Origin: Ceratodon purpureus
Taxonomy: Eukaryota; Streptophyta; Bryopsida; Pseudoditrichales; Ditrichaceae
Length of the DNA: 64,000 nt
Direction: 5' to 3'
NCBI GenBank assembly: GCA_014871385.1
Contig: CM026433.1
Location: 7,368,740 to 7,432,739 of the forward strand
Under the pieces are notes generated by a model that saw nothing but the letters and a program-made list of their open reading frames with translations, was not told the DNA's origin and searched no databases. Positions 33,692-45,865 of the stretch are shown one piece after another (position 1 is the stretch's first letter; the number at the start of each line of letters is the position of its first letter). Position numbers and translations under genes: made by a program.

Positions 33692-36600
33692 TCATCCTGA
33701 AATTTGGATTGCCTTGTATTGCTGCATCGTGCCGGAAATTGCTTCTTCAACTGGCAAACGCTCCATGCTTGACGCTCCATAAAACCCGTGAACATTCTTT
33801 GTTCTTTGCAGAACATACTCTGCATCCTTTGGTCCTGAAATAGGACCTGAAATAATAGTATTCATAGTTATTACATTGTTCGCATCACTTAGAAATGTTC
33901 GTACCTTGGCAAACTTGTAACCTCATTGTTAGAGAAAAGATACATATGAAAATCTTCAGCAAACCTCATTATGATGTTGTGACGAAGGGAAACACTCACC
34001 ACCATGGCAGAGTACAACGACATCCGGATTAACTTCAACAGCTGCATCAGCTATTGACTGGACGCGCCGCACACTGTCTTCCAATGAGACTGACGTCTTT
34101 GCCCCAATGGAGCCAGCTGTAGTAAGACCCATATGTGCAACTACAATGTCAGCTCCAGCCATTGCCATGGCATGAGCTTCTTGTGCATTGAAAGCATAGG
34201 GTGTCGTCAGAAAACCCATCTCATGTGCTTGCCGAATCAATGTAACTTCCACACTGCAAACACCCATCCATTAACAGCACTCAATCAACTTGCCAACGTA
34301 TAATGACACATAAATTACAATCTTATAGACATAGTGGAGTTATATTTTCAGAGACTGCGAACACACAGTAAGTTAGAACATATGATATGATATCTTCATT
34401 ATTTATCAAAGAGGCTTTGATAAGTTAAAGTTCGCGAACTCCATGATAAAAATGAGAGGAGTAAAGAAAAGCAGGTCGAATGTCTGATCTACATACCCAT
34501 AGCCCATGCCTGTTTCTTCCAGGTTTTGACGGAAGTTGCCATCGATGAGACCAACTGTCGGAAAGTTTTGGATACCATCAAATCCCAGTCGCTCCAGTTC
34601 AACCAGAAAGCGATCCATGCGGCGGAAGGGGTCCGATGCACATACTCCAGCTAGCACTGGAACTCGTTTCACCACCTTCATAACAAATAACCATATTCAG
34701 CATCACTACCTTTCCTACTCAAAAATCCTAAATACACAATTCCAACCGATAGTAAGTAAATAAATATGTCAAAGCTAGATAGACCAAAAGAATCGTCCAA
34801 AGAAGGAACAAAGTGAGTTAAAAACGTACAGGCAAAACCTCCGATGCCATATCAAGCACCACAGCATTTGCATCTTTATAGGGCATGAGGCCAGCCAACG
34901 ATCCACGACCAGCCATCCGAAATCGTCCAGAGTTGTAAATGACTATAAGATCTGCGCCCCCTTCTTCTTCAAACTTGGCAGAAATTCCAGTTCCAGCTCC
35001 AGCACCAATTATTGGTATTCCTCGAGAAATTTGATTCTTCAGCTTTTGCAGTATGGTAGCCCGATTCTTTAACGTCTCTGAAGGATAAACAACAAAGATA
35101 AAACCATATACCGGTTTAAGAACAGCCTGAATTACGCATCCTCTTCCGAACATCAAATAAGATGATTGAAAAACTTGCTGAATTTTTCTCCACAACTTGA
35201 AAAACAAAAAATAAATGGTGCAAGGGTGTATCAAAGAAGAGCAGACCTGGTTTGGCTCGTGAAAAATCAGTTGGACTTCTAATGAGTTTTGGCTTGATAG
35301 TCTGAATATGCAATGATTGAGAGCCAGGAATGTCCCTTTGCTGAGGTGTGCCAGTAACATGGTGCAATTCTAGAAAGGAAGCTACAAGCGCGTCCGCAAA
35401 CTCGTGATCGTTGATATGAAAAGGCAGCTTTTTCACCTGATATTGACACAGGATAAATTTAACTATCAACACGAGAGACTTGAGACAAAGGATATCTTCT
35501 TTTCAGTTTACACGAAAAATCATGTGAACAACGTCAACATAAATCCTTTCCAACTACACCAGGATTGGGCTTCAAACCGTGCTAGAATTCATTACAAGGC
35601 CTCAGCAACCGTTGAACATACGTGGACTAAACGACAACGCTGAAAAGCATAATAGTTCTGCCTCTCGAATATGTCAACTTCACATAAATCTCGCTAAAGT
35701 TTGTGAAGAAGGAAATTACATACTTTTCGTTCCGGAGTCTGCTGAATAGACTTCTCGAGTTCTTCAAGCAGAGCCCCTGTTGCTTCAGGGTTGTAAAATA
35801 CTTGGCCTTCGGAATCCAGGGCAGACACACCCTTCTCCGGCAGGAGCACCCGCAGAGGCGCAACAGAGTGGTTCAGTTTATCTGCTATGAATTTCGCAGC
35901 TTCCCGATTCTCTTCAGGAGTTGTCCGCATAAGGGTAATCTACAACCACAGAATCACTCAATGATCTGAAAGGAGTTCAAATAACAAATAACCTTGAAGA
36001 CAAATTGTACTTCAATCAAGATCTAAACTAAAATCTTGTTGACCCTCTCCTACCACGTCATACTACTCATGAAATACATACACCAGCCCATTGCAATTAA
36101 CTAGGTAGCCTGCTTGTATGAGTGACCTCAATACTTTTATATGGAACTATCAGTACCACAGTGCCGAAACCTTCAAGACTCAACTTACCTGGTCATTGTG
36201 GGCGTGAAACTGACGGTTGGCAAATTGCTCAGGCACAGTAGATTTATTGCCAAAATTAACCATATCCAGGGCACCGACAGATAGCACAAGAGGAATCCGT
36301 TTCTGTAAGAGGGCTTGAAATCGGTTTGGACCACAGGCCATGATACCCCCCACCACGTAATCCGCTACCTCTGTTGTTGTCACATCGATCACACCCTTCA
36401 CAACAAGAAAATAATCACTATATGTTGGGATACCTAGTCCTGAGCAGTGATGAGTAGTTCATCTTGTTAAGACGATAGTGACAGAAGAGCACATAAAGCA
36501 GCAATCCTAATAATACTTAAAATTGACATGCAGACACGCTCAAGATTTGTACCTGTACAAGACCCTGGGCAACCAAGTTCTCCATCGCCCGTCCTCCTGT

Positions 36601-38739
36601 CCCGGTAGCGTGAAAGACTAATGTTTCATACCCATGCTGCTCAAGCTTAGCCCGAGCAGCATCAACGCATGGCGTTGTCACCCCGAACATAGTGAGAGCA
36701 ACTGTCGGCTTCGTTGAAACAGTTCCTTTTTGGCCAATTGCATGCTCACAAGTAGCAACCATACCAGCTGCTGCACCCGCAGCATTCGCCAATACTAGAC
36801 GACTCAATGTGTTGAGACCTGCATTTCCAAAATGGAGTCAATCCCACACACGAAAAGAATGTAGGACAAAGAACAACAAGATGGATTTCATTTTACACAA
36901 TTATAAGCACGACTAAGGAGGGTAACATCTTAGCTAGAGCAATCAATGATACAAATAAACTACAAATGAGCTAGTACTTATCAGCATATAGAACCGGGAC
37001 AGAGTAATTAAGCCAGTTAAAATCGAAATCAAGATGGGTTGCTGCTAAGTGACAATCAAACGACTTATAGTCATACGTTATGCAAACTATAAAAAGAACA
37101 AAAGGACAGTACCTGCGATATCAACAACCGAAGGGAGGAGGACAAGGTCGGAAGATTTCACATAAGCAGCCGTATTTCCACTGGCCACTGTAGACAGCAA
37201 GAGTTTAGGTACTCCCAAAGGAAGTGCCCGAAGAGCAGGCGCGATCAGAGCAGTTCCACCAGACCCTCCTAGGCCAATAGCACCAGCTAGCTTGCCATGT
37301 GAGTGTGATTTTTTAAGAAGATGTACAAGGGCTAAGCTCAGAGTAGCAATTGCTTCATTCCGCTCCCTTCCAAGAGATGAGATCGTTAACCCGTGGCCAT
37401 CTGGATGGTTCGAGAGCACTTCCTCATTGCTAATGTTGGTGTGATCAGTGCTGCTAGGAGTTTTCTGAGTAGTTGAAACGTCCACGACCACCACTTGCAC
37501 CTACACACATAAAAAGATAAGATATACCGAGTAGGAAACATCCAACATGGATACTCTAAAGGTTGAATACAGTGGGAAATGTTCGTAGGCCTCTGTTCTC
37601 CCGGATGTTAGTAAGGTGCTAAAGCACTAGTACTTTCCGGACTTGCTTCTTCTTCATCATATCCAGATGCAGAACCGTAAGTTACAAGGCATATATTCTA
37701 GAAGAGCTAAAAGAGGACCAGCTTCTAGACCCTTGCTTTCTCGTCTAGCAAAGTAGAATGGAAAATTACAACGCCGACCTTAGTCAGACCTTTACTTCGA
37801 TGCTTTTCCCCGTTGTAATCTCACGCAATGAAGGAACCTAAACTTGGAGTAATTCAATAGACGGCAACGCTGTACGACTTCCTGGTAATAATGTATGTAA
37901 AGGAACTGCACCATCTGCGCATATTATAACCACGCTAGACTGCATATATACTTGCAAGACAAATACGCCTCATTCCAATTATCTGAAACACTCGCTCATA
38001 TCTAACTTGCCGGAATGATATAGCAATCAAGGCGGTCCAATTCCATAGCTTAATCTCACAAAACGAGTACTCTAGAAGTTCGAGGATCCGATACGCAGGA
38101 CACTCTTCTCCAAGCTCTCCTCTCTAAACACTTACACCCTGCAAAAGCCTTCCCTACGAAAGGCTTCCACTCCGTCTCACTTAACAAGACAAGAAAACTA
38201 ACGCATTAACTACTCAAATGAAACGATTCGTATGCTGGATTCCACAGCCTGGATTAAGAAGCTGTACCAAAACCTACTAGAGCTCCACATTTGCCAATCC
38301 AACTTCAAATTCATTACCTACACAAGACCGCCGATCCTGACTACCGACAAACTCCACAATCCGAAACAAGCTGCATATTCCAAGCGCGGTCCGGAAAACC
38401 ATAACAATTTCATATACTCTAAAATCACGTCCGAGCCCCAGAATGACGATCAAGAAAATGATCAATTCCACGCACAACGCTTACAAGCCAATCATTCCCT
38501 CCGTCGCTCATCAACACCCGATCACAGACAGCGATTCCAAAACCTCATCTCCAATCTCGAAATGGCGAATCGAAACAACTCACATTATCAAGCTGGAAGC
38601 GGGACAGCGCCGAGGAGAGACATTCCGCGAGAAAGTGAAGCTCGGGGCCCTTAGTATCCGCGGTACCGATGCAGTACAAATTCTTCACGCTCCCGCCTCG
38701 TTCTGGCATGGTGCCGACCTCGCGATCCTCCTCGATCAA
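33692..38739 (-). CDS. Tm-1-like protein (UPF0261 + TIM-barrel domains)
   Basis: Minus-strand exons: 38584-38739, 37113-37500, 36553-36818, 36189-36395, 35724-35939, 35247-35436, 34830-35077, 34497-34675, 34000-34253, 33692-33846; 2259 nt, 752 aa, close to tomato Tm-1 (754 aa). The N-terminal UPF0261/Tm-1 domain (about 20-410) has [12 protein letters not shown], a Gly-rich [24 protein letters not shown] and [11 protein letters not shown]. The C-terminal TIM-barrel/PEP-hydrolase-like domain (about 475-750) has [51 protein letters not shown] and [18 protein letters not shown]. Tomato Tm-1 binds a tobamovirus replication protein; the ancestral enzymatic role is not established. Alternative start Met11. 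The first intron is about 1.1 kb. Confidence 0.94.
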
Positions 38740-39120
38740 GCTCTCTCTTCCTCCCCCGCTTCTCCTCCACCTCCAATCACGCCACTGCGATCCACCAATT
38801 CGCTCTCCAATTCCTCCTCCTCCTGCTCCGATCAGCTCCTCCGTCGTCCCCCCCTCCCTTTAGGTCTCTCAAACCCTGAACATAGATCTGGATTGCACCT
38901 CCACGCGTGTTCTGCGAACCACATGGCGCCTCGCTTTGTAGACAGGATTTACTTGTCCATTTTCGCAAGGAGTGCATCCGTGTATACAGAGGGTATCGTA
39001 CCAATATTTAGAGGGTATCACAATGGTATTACTCGGGTGTTATCACAGTATCGACGAGGTATGAAAGGGTATGGAAGAAGTATCGTATGACTATCGCATA
39101 GGTATCAACTGGTGACGCTG
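38740..39120 (-). promoter_or_regulatory. 5' flank of the Tm-1-like gene
   Basis: C- and T-rich on the plus strand, giving purine-rich leader sequence on the minus strand. Overlapping plus-strand frames here are antisense shadows of exon 1 and low-complexity Ser/Pro text. Confidence 0.35.
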
Positions 39121-40659
39121 TGCGCAAGCGTTGTGAGGGAGACGAAGTGGAAGAGATGAGTCACGAGTCGGCTTGCATTGGCCAGCTCAAAGTTCCGGGC
39201 TGTGACCCAAAGCCGTTAGGTGCTTTAAACTGACACTTTCAGTGGATTGGTACATTTAGTGTTTGGAGATGTTGGTTTCCGTAGATATGGTGGTTTTGGG
39301 TTTGGTGACGGTTTTTGGGATGTGCGTTTTTTAGTGTGACCTAACTCTGCGTGTGAGAACGTGCCCCGGCATTCCCAGTTCCAACGCTGCTGAGCATATG
39401 CCACATGGCTCCCACTCCCTCTGACTAGTCTTTCACTTTTTTACTATACTCCCTCTTTAGTATGGACACATTTGGGAAACATGAAAATTGACACGTTCGG
39501 AGAACATAGAAAATGGTATGTTTGGAAAACTCAAAAAATGGTACGTTTGGGAAACATGAGAAATGACACGTTTGGGAAACATAAGAAAAGTCTTATCATT
39601 GAAGTGTCATCTTTTCATCAATGTGACAAATGGCATAGAATTGTTGTGTGATTGAGGAAATATGAATGCAAGAGATTGCACAAGATAGTCTTGATGTTAT
39701 ATGATCATGAGTACATACAATATACTAATTAAAAGGCCACTCTAACCTTAACAACGTTCATTGTTCACTACCATCACGCTTGACAAGCTACTAATGAAAA
39801 TGATTTTATTTTTTTTAATAAATAATGTTCCCAAATGTAGATAAATGTATTTTAGATGTAAGAAAGCTCTACATAGATGAAAGCTCTACATTTTGACAAG
39901 ATTGTTATGATAGCATTATTGATTGCATTTAGGTTAGAGTTGTGTTAAACTTGACAGATGTTTGGAGAAGCTTAGTTTGAGCTCTTGGGAATTTGGGTAG
40001 ATGCTGACTTTTCAGTGTGACTGTAATGTCTAGGTTCTTCTCATGACAGACTTTCAGTGCAAACTCTCACATAATGCAAACACACAAGCTTCTCCATTGC
40101 CCTAAACCTACACTCACACGTACAATCCACAAAATTGTAAACCAACAAAACCATCACAAATTCTCACTGGTCAGCATTTGACTAAACTAAAACCCTAAAC
40201 CCTGAACCAATCTTAAAACCAAGAAAAAATCATTCACATAGTCTCACATTACCTCTAACTTGCAACTAAATGAACAACAAAATCTGCTCCTATTCAAAGC
40301 TTCACAACTCCTTAAACCTCTTAAACCCTCAAGATTCATTAAATGAACTGCCTCCAAACTCCAAAGCTACAATCCACTTCAATTGTAGTAAACCACCATG
40401 AAACCAAGAGCTCTTCCATGATGCAAACCCTGATTTCCACACCTTCTGTTGCTCTAAAACTACACTCATATGTACACAGCAGAACTAATCTACAAAACCC
40501 TAATCACCATCACCATCACCATCGCCAATTCTCAGCAATGATATCACTTCACTAAACTATCTGTATAAACTAATACTACTCTCCACTTCAACAACGGATT
40601 CAGCAATCATCAACTCATGCTGAATCCTAACAAGAATCTCTCATCAAATTACATCTCTC
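39121..40659. other. Spacer, no gene recognised
   Basis: AT-rich with one short tandem array (39464-39598). The run of CATCAC near 40500 gives a His-rich frame of no significance. Confidence 0.35.
39464..39598. repeat. Tandem repeat, period about 26 bp, 5 units
   Basis: Five degenerate units of GACACGTTTGGGAAACATGA (plus AAAAT) in a row; the variation is mostly single substitutions. Confidence 0.8.
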
Positions 40660-41165
40660 TCATATGAGAAGCTCAGAAATCTGTCTGTGACATGAAATCT
40701 GTCTGTTAAGAAATCTTTACTTGACATGAGAAACTCGGAAGCTCAGATCTGCACATGTGATGAAATCCTAACTTGATATGAGAAGCTCAGAAAGCTAAGA
40801 ACTGTATGTGTGGAGAAATCTTAACTTGACATGAGCAGCTCAGAAGCTAAGAACTGTATATGTGGAGAAATCTTAACTTGACATGAGAAGCTCAGAAGCT
40901 AAGAACTGTATGTGTGGATAAATCCTAACTTGACATGAGAAGCTCAGAAGCTAAGAACTGTATGTGTGGAGAAATCTTAACTTGACATGAGAAGCTCAGA
41001 AGCTAAGAACTGTATGTGTGGAGAAATCTTAACTTGACATGAGAAGCTCAGAAGCTAAGAACTGTATGTGTGGAGAAATCTTAACTTGACATGAGAAGCT
41101 CAGAAGCTAAGAACTGTATGTGTGGAGAAATCTTTACTTGATATGAGAAGCTATGTAACACTGAA
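40660..41165. repeat. 52-bp tandem repeat array, about 8-9 units
   Basis: The word CTTGACATGAGAAGCTCAGA recurs at 40825, 40877, 40929, 40981, 41033 and 41085, exactly 52 bp apart, with decayed units at each edge. The central units are almost identical (rest of unit AGCTAAGAACTGTATGTGTG plus GAGAAATCTTAA). It ends about 40 bp from the chlorophyllase stop codon and so probably lies in that gene's 3' UTR. There are no unique spacers, so it is not CRISPR. Confidence 0.95.
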
Positions 41166-41203
41166 TATGTGATGAAATTGCAGCTTTACCTGAGATGTGT
41201 GTT

Positions 41204-42334
41204 TCATTGAGTAAGTGCAGGAGCAAGCATTTGTCGCTTGAAGGCATCAATCACCGTGCCTTTGCATTCAGGGATGTCGAGAGGGATGGGAGCGAGCTCA
41301 GGATGCGCAAGGGCAGCTTCAAGAGATGCCGTCTTCTGGTCGAAAGCAGCTTGCAGAAACGCAACCACAAGGCCGCCGGAGAATCGTCGCATGGGGGTAC
41401 GAGCGGGGCCGTTCTTGCACACGCAATACGAGAGCGCCCCTCTCGCCCCATCGCAGTCGTCGTTGAGGAAATCCATGTGGCCATGCTTGGATGCGACGAA
41501 GTGGAACGCCGGCGGGGCGCTTTCGTAGTAGAACGCTGCGTGGCTGACGCCGTCGGGAGCGCAGGGAGGGAAGAAGAAGTTGCGCTTCATGGGGCCGAGG
41601 CCCGTGCCGATGATGAGCGTCGGGACGGCGAGGTTTAGGGCTCCCTCGGAGAATTTCAGGATGGGGGGTTTGGTTTGCGACTCGATGCTCATGCCGTCCA
41701 CGGGGTCGAGGCCGATGATTGCTGAGTACTGGTGCATGGACTTGCGGACGCCGAGTGCCAGGCCGAAGACGACCTTGCCTCCCCGGCTGTGGCCGATGAG
41801 TGCCACCTTCTTGAAGTTAGGTCGGTGTTTGGAGAGCGCCTCCGGCATCGCTGCGATTAGTCCTGTTGGCATCCAGTTCAGAATCTCCACCGCGTCCTTG
41901 ATCTCAGATGTCGCGTCTGAGCCCGCTATGGTGTACATCTGAGGGGGATGAGAGGGTTTGGTTAGGTTATGTCATTTGGGAGATGGAGAGAGTGTGGATT
42001 TTTTTGTGATTTGGAGAATGGTTACCTGAGGTGCAACGACTATGTATCCGAATGAGGCGATGTGGGTGATGAGTTGGCTGTAGAATTTGTTCTGCAGGGT
42101 GAAGCCATGGTGGAACTGCACCACTGGGTACTCTCCTTCGTCCTTCGGGAGCGCTACTAGGAGCGGCTTCGGTGCGAGGATTTCGTTGTCGTCGGGTGCG
42201 CGGTCCTTTGAGAGACAGTTTGATGAGGAGCTCACGTCGCTGATCTCCACGATTTCGACTTTGTATGGGCCGTCTTCGTAGATGCCCCCATGCACATTCG
42301 GAATTGGATCTTCCATGTTTCGGATGCGAGCCAT
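41204..42334 (-). CDS. CLH: Chlorophyllase
   Basis: Two exons on the minus strand, 42026-42334 and 41204-41938; 1044 nt, 347 aa. The enzyme hydrolyses chlorophyll to chlorophyllide and phytol. The lipase-type nucleophile elbow GHSRGG is at 152-157 (Ser154). The acid is probably Asp181 or Asp184 (GLDPVDGMS), and the histidine is in KHGHMDFLND (His255 or His257). An oxyanion-type HHGF sits at about 77. FHHGFTLQNKFYSQLITHIA is typical of plant chlorophyllases. No obvious transit peptide is seen; the chain starts MARIRNMEDP. The ATG follows TTGCAG directly, so a 5'-UTR intron ending there is likely. Slightly longer than usual (about 320 aa) because of extensions at both ends. Confidence 0.95.
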
Positions 42335-43275
42335 CTGCAATCACCGCATAGAAATGAGGTTTAATGTTGCGTGAGGTGTTCGTTGTGGTTAGGTTAGGTG
42401 CTTGCGAAGGGTTTCCCAAGTAATGCAATGGCAGAGTTTGATGAGGATCTTGTAAGACCTAAGAATCAAGAGGAGAAATCGACCACAGACAGCTTTTGCG
42501 ATGAGATCACACCATGAGGAACATCTCCGTCACACATTCATGTTCACGATGTTATTAGAACGAGCAAAGAACTAGCTCAGTAGAAGCGAGCTACGGAATC
42601 ACCGCTCTCTCACTTAGAGAGTATCACTAATGCAGCATCATTTTCAGGGACAACGTCTCTGAATGGCCACGCAACACAAGTCGCTGTAGAAACAACACAA
42701 TTGAGTGGACGAGAAGCTCTGATAAGAGGATAAGACCACCATCGAGGTACAGACAGCTCATAACTCAGGAAAGCGAGCTATGGAGAAACCCTCCCGGATT
42801 GTAACATCACAAATCCAGGCAGCTCCAATTGAAACCCAGCTGCCCTTGAATAGACAATCACAGCTAAACAGACAACCTCCTTCACAACATGAAAGACACG
42901 TTCCAATTCCCGAAATGCCCAACTAAAACATGTCCCACAACAAATACCAATCTCCGAACAACCAGACTTCTAACCTAAATTTCCAAATCATGCAACTGAT
43001 CTAACACATGACAAATCCAGCATGCAAAATCCCAGACGATGATCACATCCAAGCACCAAACAACTACCATCATACAGTACCATAAAAATTCATAAATCTC
43101 AAACTGAAGAACCTCTTGCACACCTACCCAAACACAGCTCTCACAAAAACCTGCACACTCACATACATAAACCATCTCCAATCCAGTAAAACAACCACTT
43201 TGAAACCAAAAAGACAACACACATTCATTCCAATTGCACAACTGAAACACAAACCTTAAGTTCGTCAACTCCCAA
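42335..43275. other. Upstream region of the chlorophyllase gene
   Basis: Probable promoter and 5' leader (minus strand). A- and C-rich plus-strand text, no coding frame of note. Confidence 0.35.
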
Positions 43276-43450
43276 ACTCTTGTAGCTCAATTTCTTCCAC
43301 CACCTGCAAACCTCTTGTAGGTCAGTTTATTCCACCACCTGCAAATCTCTTGTAGCTCAAAATTCTTCCTCCAGCTGCAAATCTCTTGTAGCTCAATTTC
43401 TTCCACCAGCTGCAAATCTCTTGAACTCAAATTCTTCCACCAGCTGCAAA
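43276..43450. repeat. Tandem repeat, period about 35 bp, 5 units
   Basis: Five units built on CTCTTGTAGCTCAATTTCTT plus CCACCAGCTGCAAA follow one another, with lengths 34-36 bp. It lies upstream of the chlorophyllase gene. Confidence 0.85.
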
Positions 43451-45632
43451 CCTCCACACCATCAGCTTACTTACACTTCTCCACCCACTCCAGAAACATC
43501 CAACCAACACATCCAAACAGTATCATCAAGTTTCTACTCCCATTCATATACACCAAAATGCAAACCCCTCCGACCCGAGAATCCTTCGGGTGGTGGCACA
43601 TGAAACATATGCCCACCCTCCCAAACACTTTCTCCAAAAGCACACAAAAGATATCACTCACCAAATTTAGTGAAGCCCAGACACAGCTCTCATCTCTTCA
43701 CCATCAACAGTTGTAACATGATTTAAGTTCAAGCTTTTAAGACATAGTTTTTGAAGTTTTTGAGGTTTTTGAGGTTTTTCAGGAAGTTTTAGCATGACTT
43801 CTGTGAGTTTTGCACTCAAGTTAATGATGAACAAGTTGTTGCTAGCTTGAGTGTGGTCATTGATGAAGCCAAGGTGGCTTTCTAATCCATCTGGGAGGTA
43901 TGACAAATCCTAGACAAGTGGCATATTATGCTGAGCCCTTGGATCTTATCTGTGCATGTTTGGTTATTATATTATGCGGTTGGGTTATTATATTATAATA
44001 TCGGCGGTGAAGAAGATGTTACTGGAATTCGCTTGCTGGCCTGAAAATCCTGTCAGCTGAATCTCTTCACTGTTCACTGTATTTTTAGCTTCCTTTGGAC
44101 TATTTTTCTTTCTTTTTCTGGTCTTCTACTGTGTTCGAAAGAGGCGGAGTCAGGGGTACTGTACGCTTTTGGGTCAATTTCTATGGAGTTTAATAAAATT
44201 TCAATATTGGACTTGGGAGGTTGAATAAAATGCCGTTGTACTGTGTGTCTGGACTGGGTCGTTTGTAAATTATTTTGAAAAAAAAAACCAAAATTTGAAA
44301 AATTATAATGAAAAACATTTGCTTGGGGTAGTGGAATTATTGATGAAGTATCTCAAATCCTTAGTTTTTAAACTGTAGAATGGAAAAATGGAAAAATTGG
44401 GTACTTTGAATCATGTGGTAATACTATTGGAAACTTGGTTTCCCAAGACCAATGATTACACCATTAAGATGGTGTAAACTACCAATAGACCACCTCATTG
44501 GTGTACTCGCTAGTCCTAGGAAACCATTTTTACCATAGTGTAAGGTTTCATTGTAGACCTAGAGTAGGATAGTTGATAAGCTAGTTTTTGAGCTCAGAAA
44601 TTTCAAAACTTTGATTTGAATCTGACTTTAAAAAAGTGTAGGGAGAGAGGTACAACTGACGTGGTAGATTTGTGGGGCCAACAAATAGCTGTTGGAAATG
44701 AGTGAATAATGACTACTTGGATTGCGTCTTCATGTACCTTCAAATTTTAGATTTTTAAAGAGAGAATACTAGTCGTTAAAGCCATGAGTGATGGCTGGAT
44801 TTTTGTACTTATAGTGGCAGCAAACATTATTCAAATTTTGGGGGGAAGATCTGTGTCATTTTCAGTAACTGATACCTTTATAAGACATTCAAATCTTGAG
44901 TTTAGTGTCATGAAATGTACATGATTACTTTATGGCTGCACTTTAATAAAAGCTAAATCTTCATTTTTATTAACAACTAAAGATAAAATACTAATTTCAT
45001 CATTAAATAATTTTATAATGATACTAACACTACAAGTAGATTGCACCTACAGATACATTAGTCAATTTTTCAAGAAATTGCATCCTAAAAGAGATAAATT
45101 TTTACTTTCATCATTGATATTCTCCCCACACTATTCAGTATATTCAAACACTAATAAATATTGTTCTTTGGTGTAGTTAAATCTTCCAATTCAAATTTAA
45201 ATTTACACTGGTCAACTTACAAAAGATTAGGCTACAAAATGCAAGAAACACAAAAAACTCAAAAACTTACTTTGAAACAAAATAACTGTAAATCATCTAA
45301 AAATTACACAACAAGAAAGACTAGAATCTTTCCACTAATTTCCAGTAATCACAGAGTATCAGTCCATGCATGCTAAACACTGTACTACATATGATCTGAC
45401 AAAATACTACATCCCACTGTACACTTAATCACGTTTAAATCGTAGTTACTGTACCACACACATCACACCACAGTCACTGTAACCCACACTAAAAATTTAC
45501 CACTCCCTCCAAGCTCACTCCAACATCAAGTCTATGACACTGTCAACGCAGTGAAACACCTCCAGTGAATCCCTGCAAAACAGATCTCACCTCCTCCTCC
45601 TCCATGATTCTTCCTCCTGCTCAAGTCCTAAC
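43451..45632. other. Spacer, no gene recognised
   Basis: AT-rich sequence with small simple repeats (GAGGTTTTT near 43755) and no supportable frame. Confidence 0.3.
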
Positions 45633-45865
45633 TTAACCCCTAAACGTCTGAAAGTGCCTTTGCGACCAGTAGATTACAGCGTATTTTCCTAGTATTTGGA
45701 ATGGATTTAGACCTTTTATGGATTTGAGTTCAACACAAAAGCTGAAGTTTACATCAATGCGGTTCTAGTGAACTATTGAGATCCCAATTTGGAGCTTCTT
45801 GTTAGAAGCAAATGCCAATTATACAGCCACGTATATACTATCCCCATGGGACGTTTAGGGGTTAA
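45633..45865. mobile_element. TTAA-bounded (piggyBac-like) element, 233 bp
   Basis: TTAACCCCTAAACGTC at the left is perfectly matched by GACGTTTAGGGGTTAA at the right (TTAA at 45633-45636 and 45862-45865). It is the smallest full copy of the family and is close in length to the nested copy at 9075. Confidence 0.82.

Noticed and set aside
38443..39090. 215-codon plus-strand frame
   Set aside because: It overlaps exon 1 of the Tm-1-like gene on the other strand and then reads Ser/Pro repeats; a shadow frame.
40660..41165. CRISPR array
   Set aside because: Units are contiguous 52-bp repeats without unique spacers, in a eukaryotic genome.
41195..41638. 147-codon plus-strand frame
   Set aside because: Antisense shadow of chlorophyllase exon 2.
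44440..44540. Small inverted repeat around ACCAATGATTACACC
   Set aside because: Pairing is short and interrupted, with no target duplication; not enough for a transposon call.
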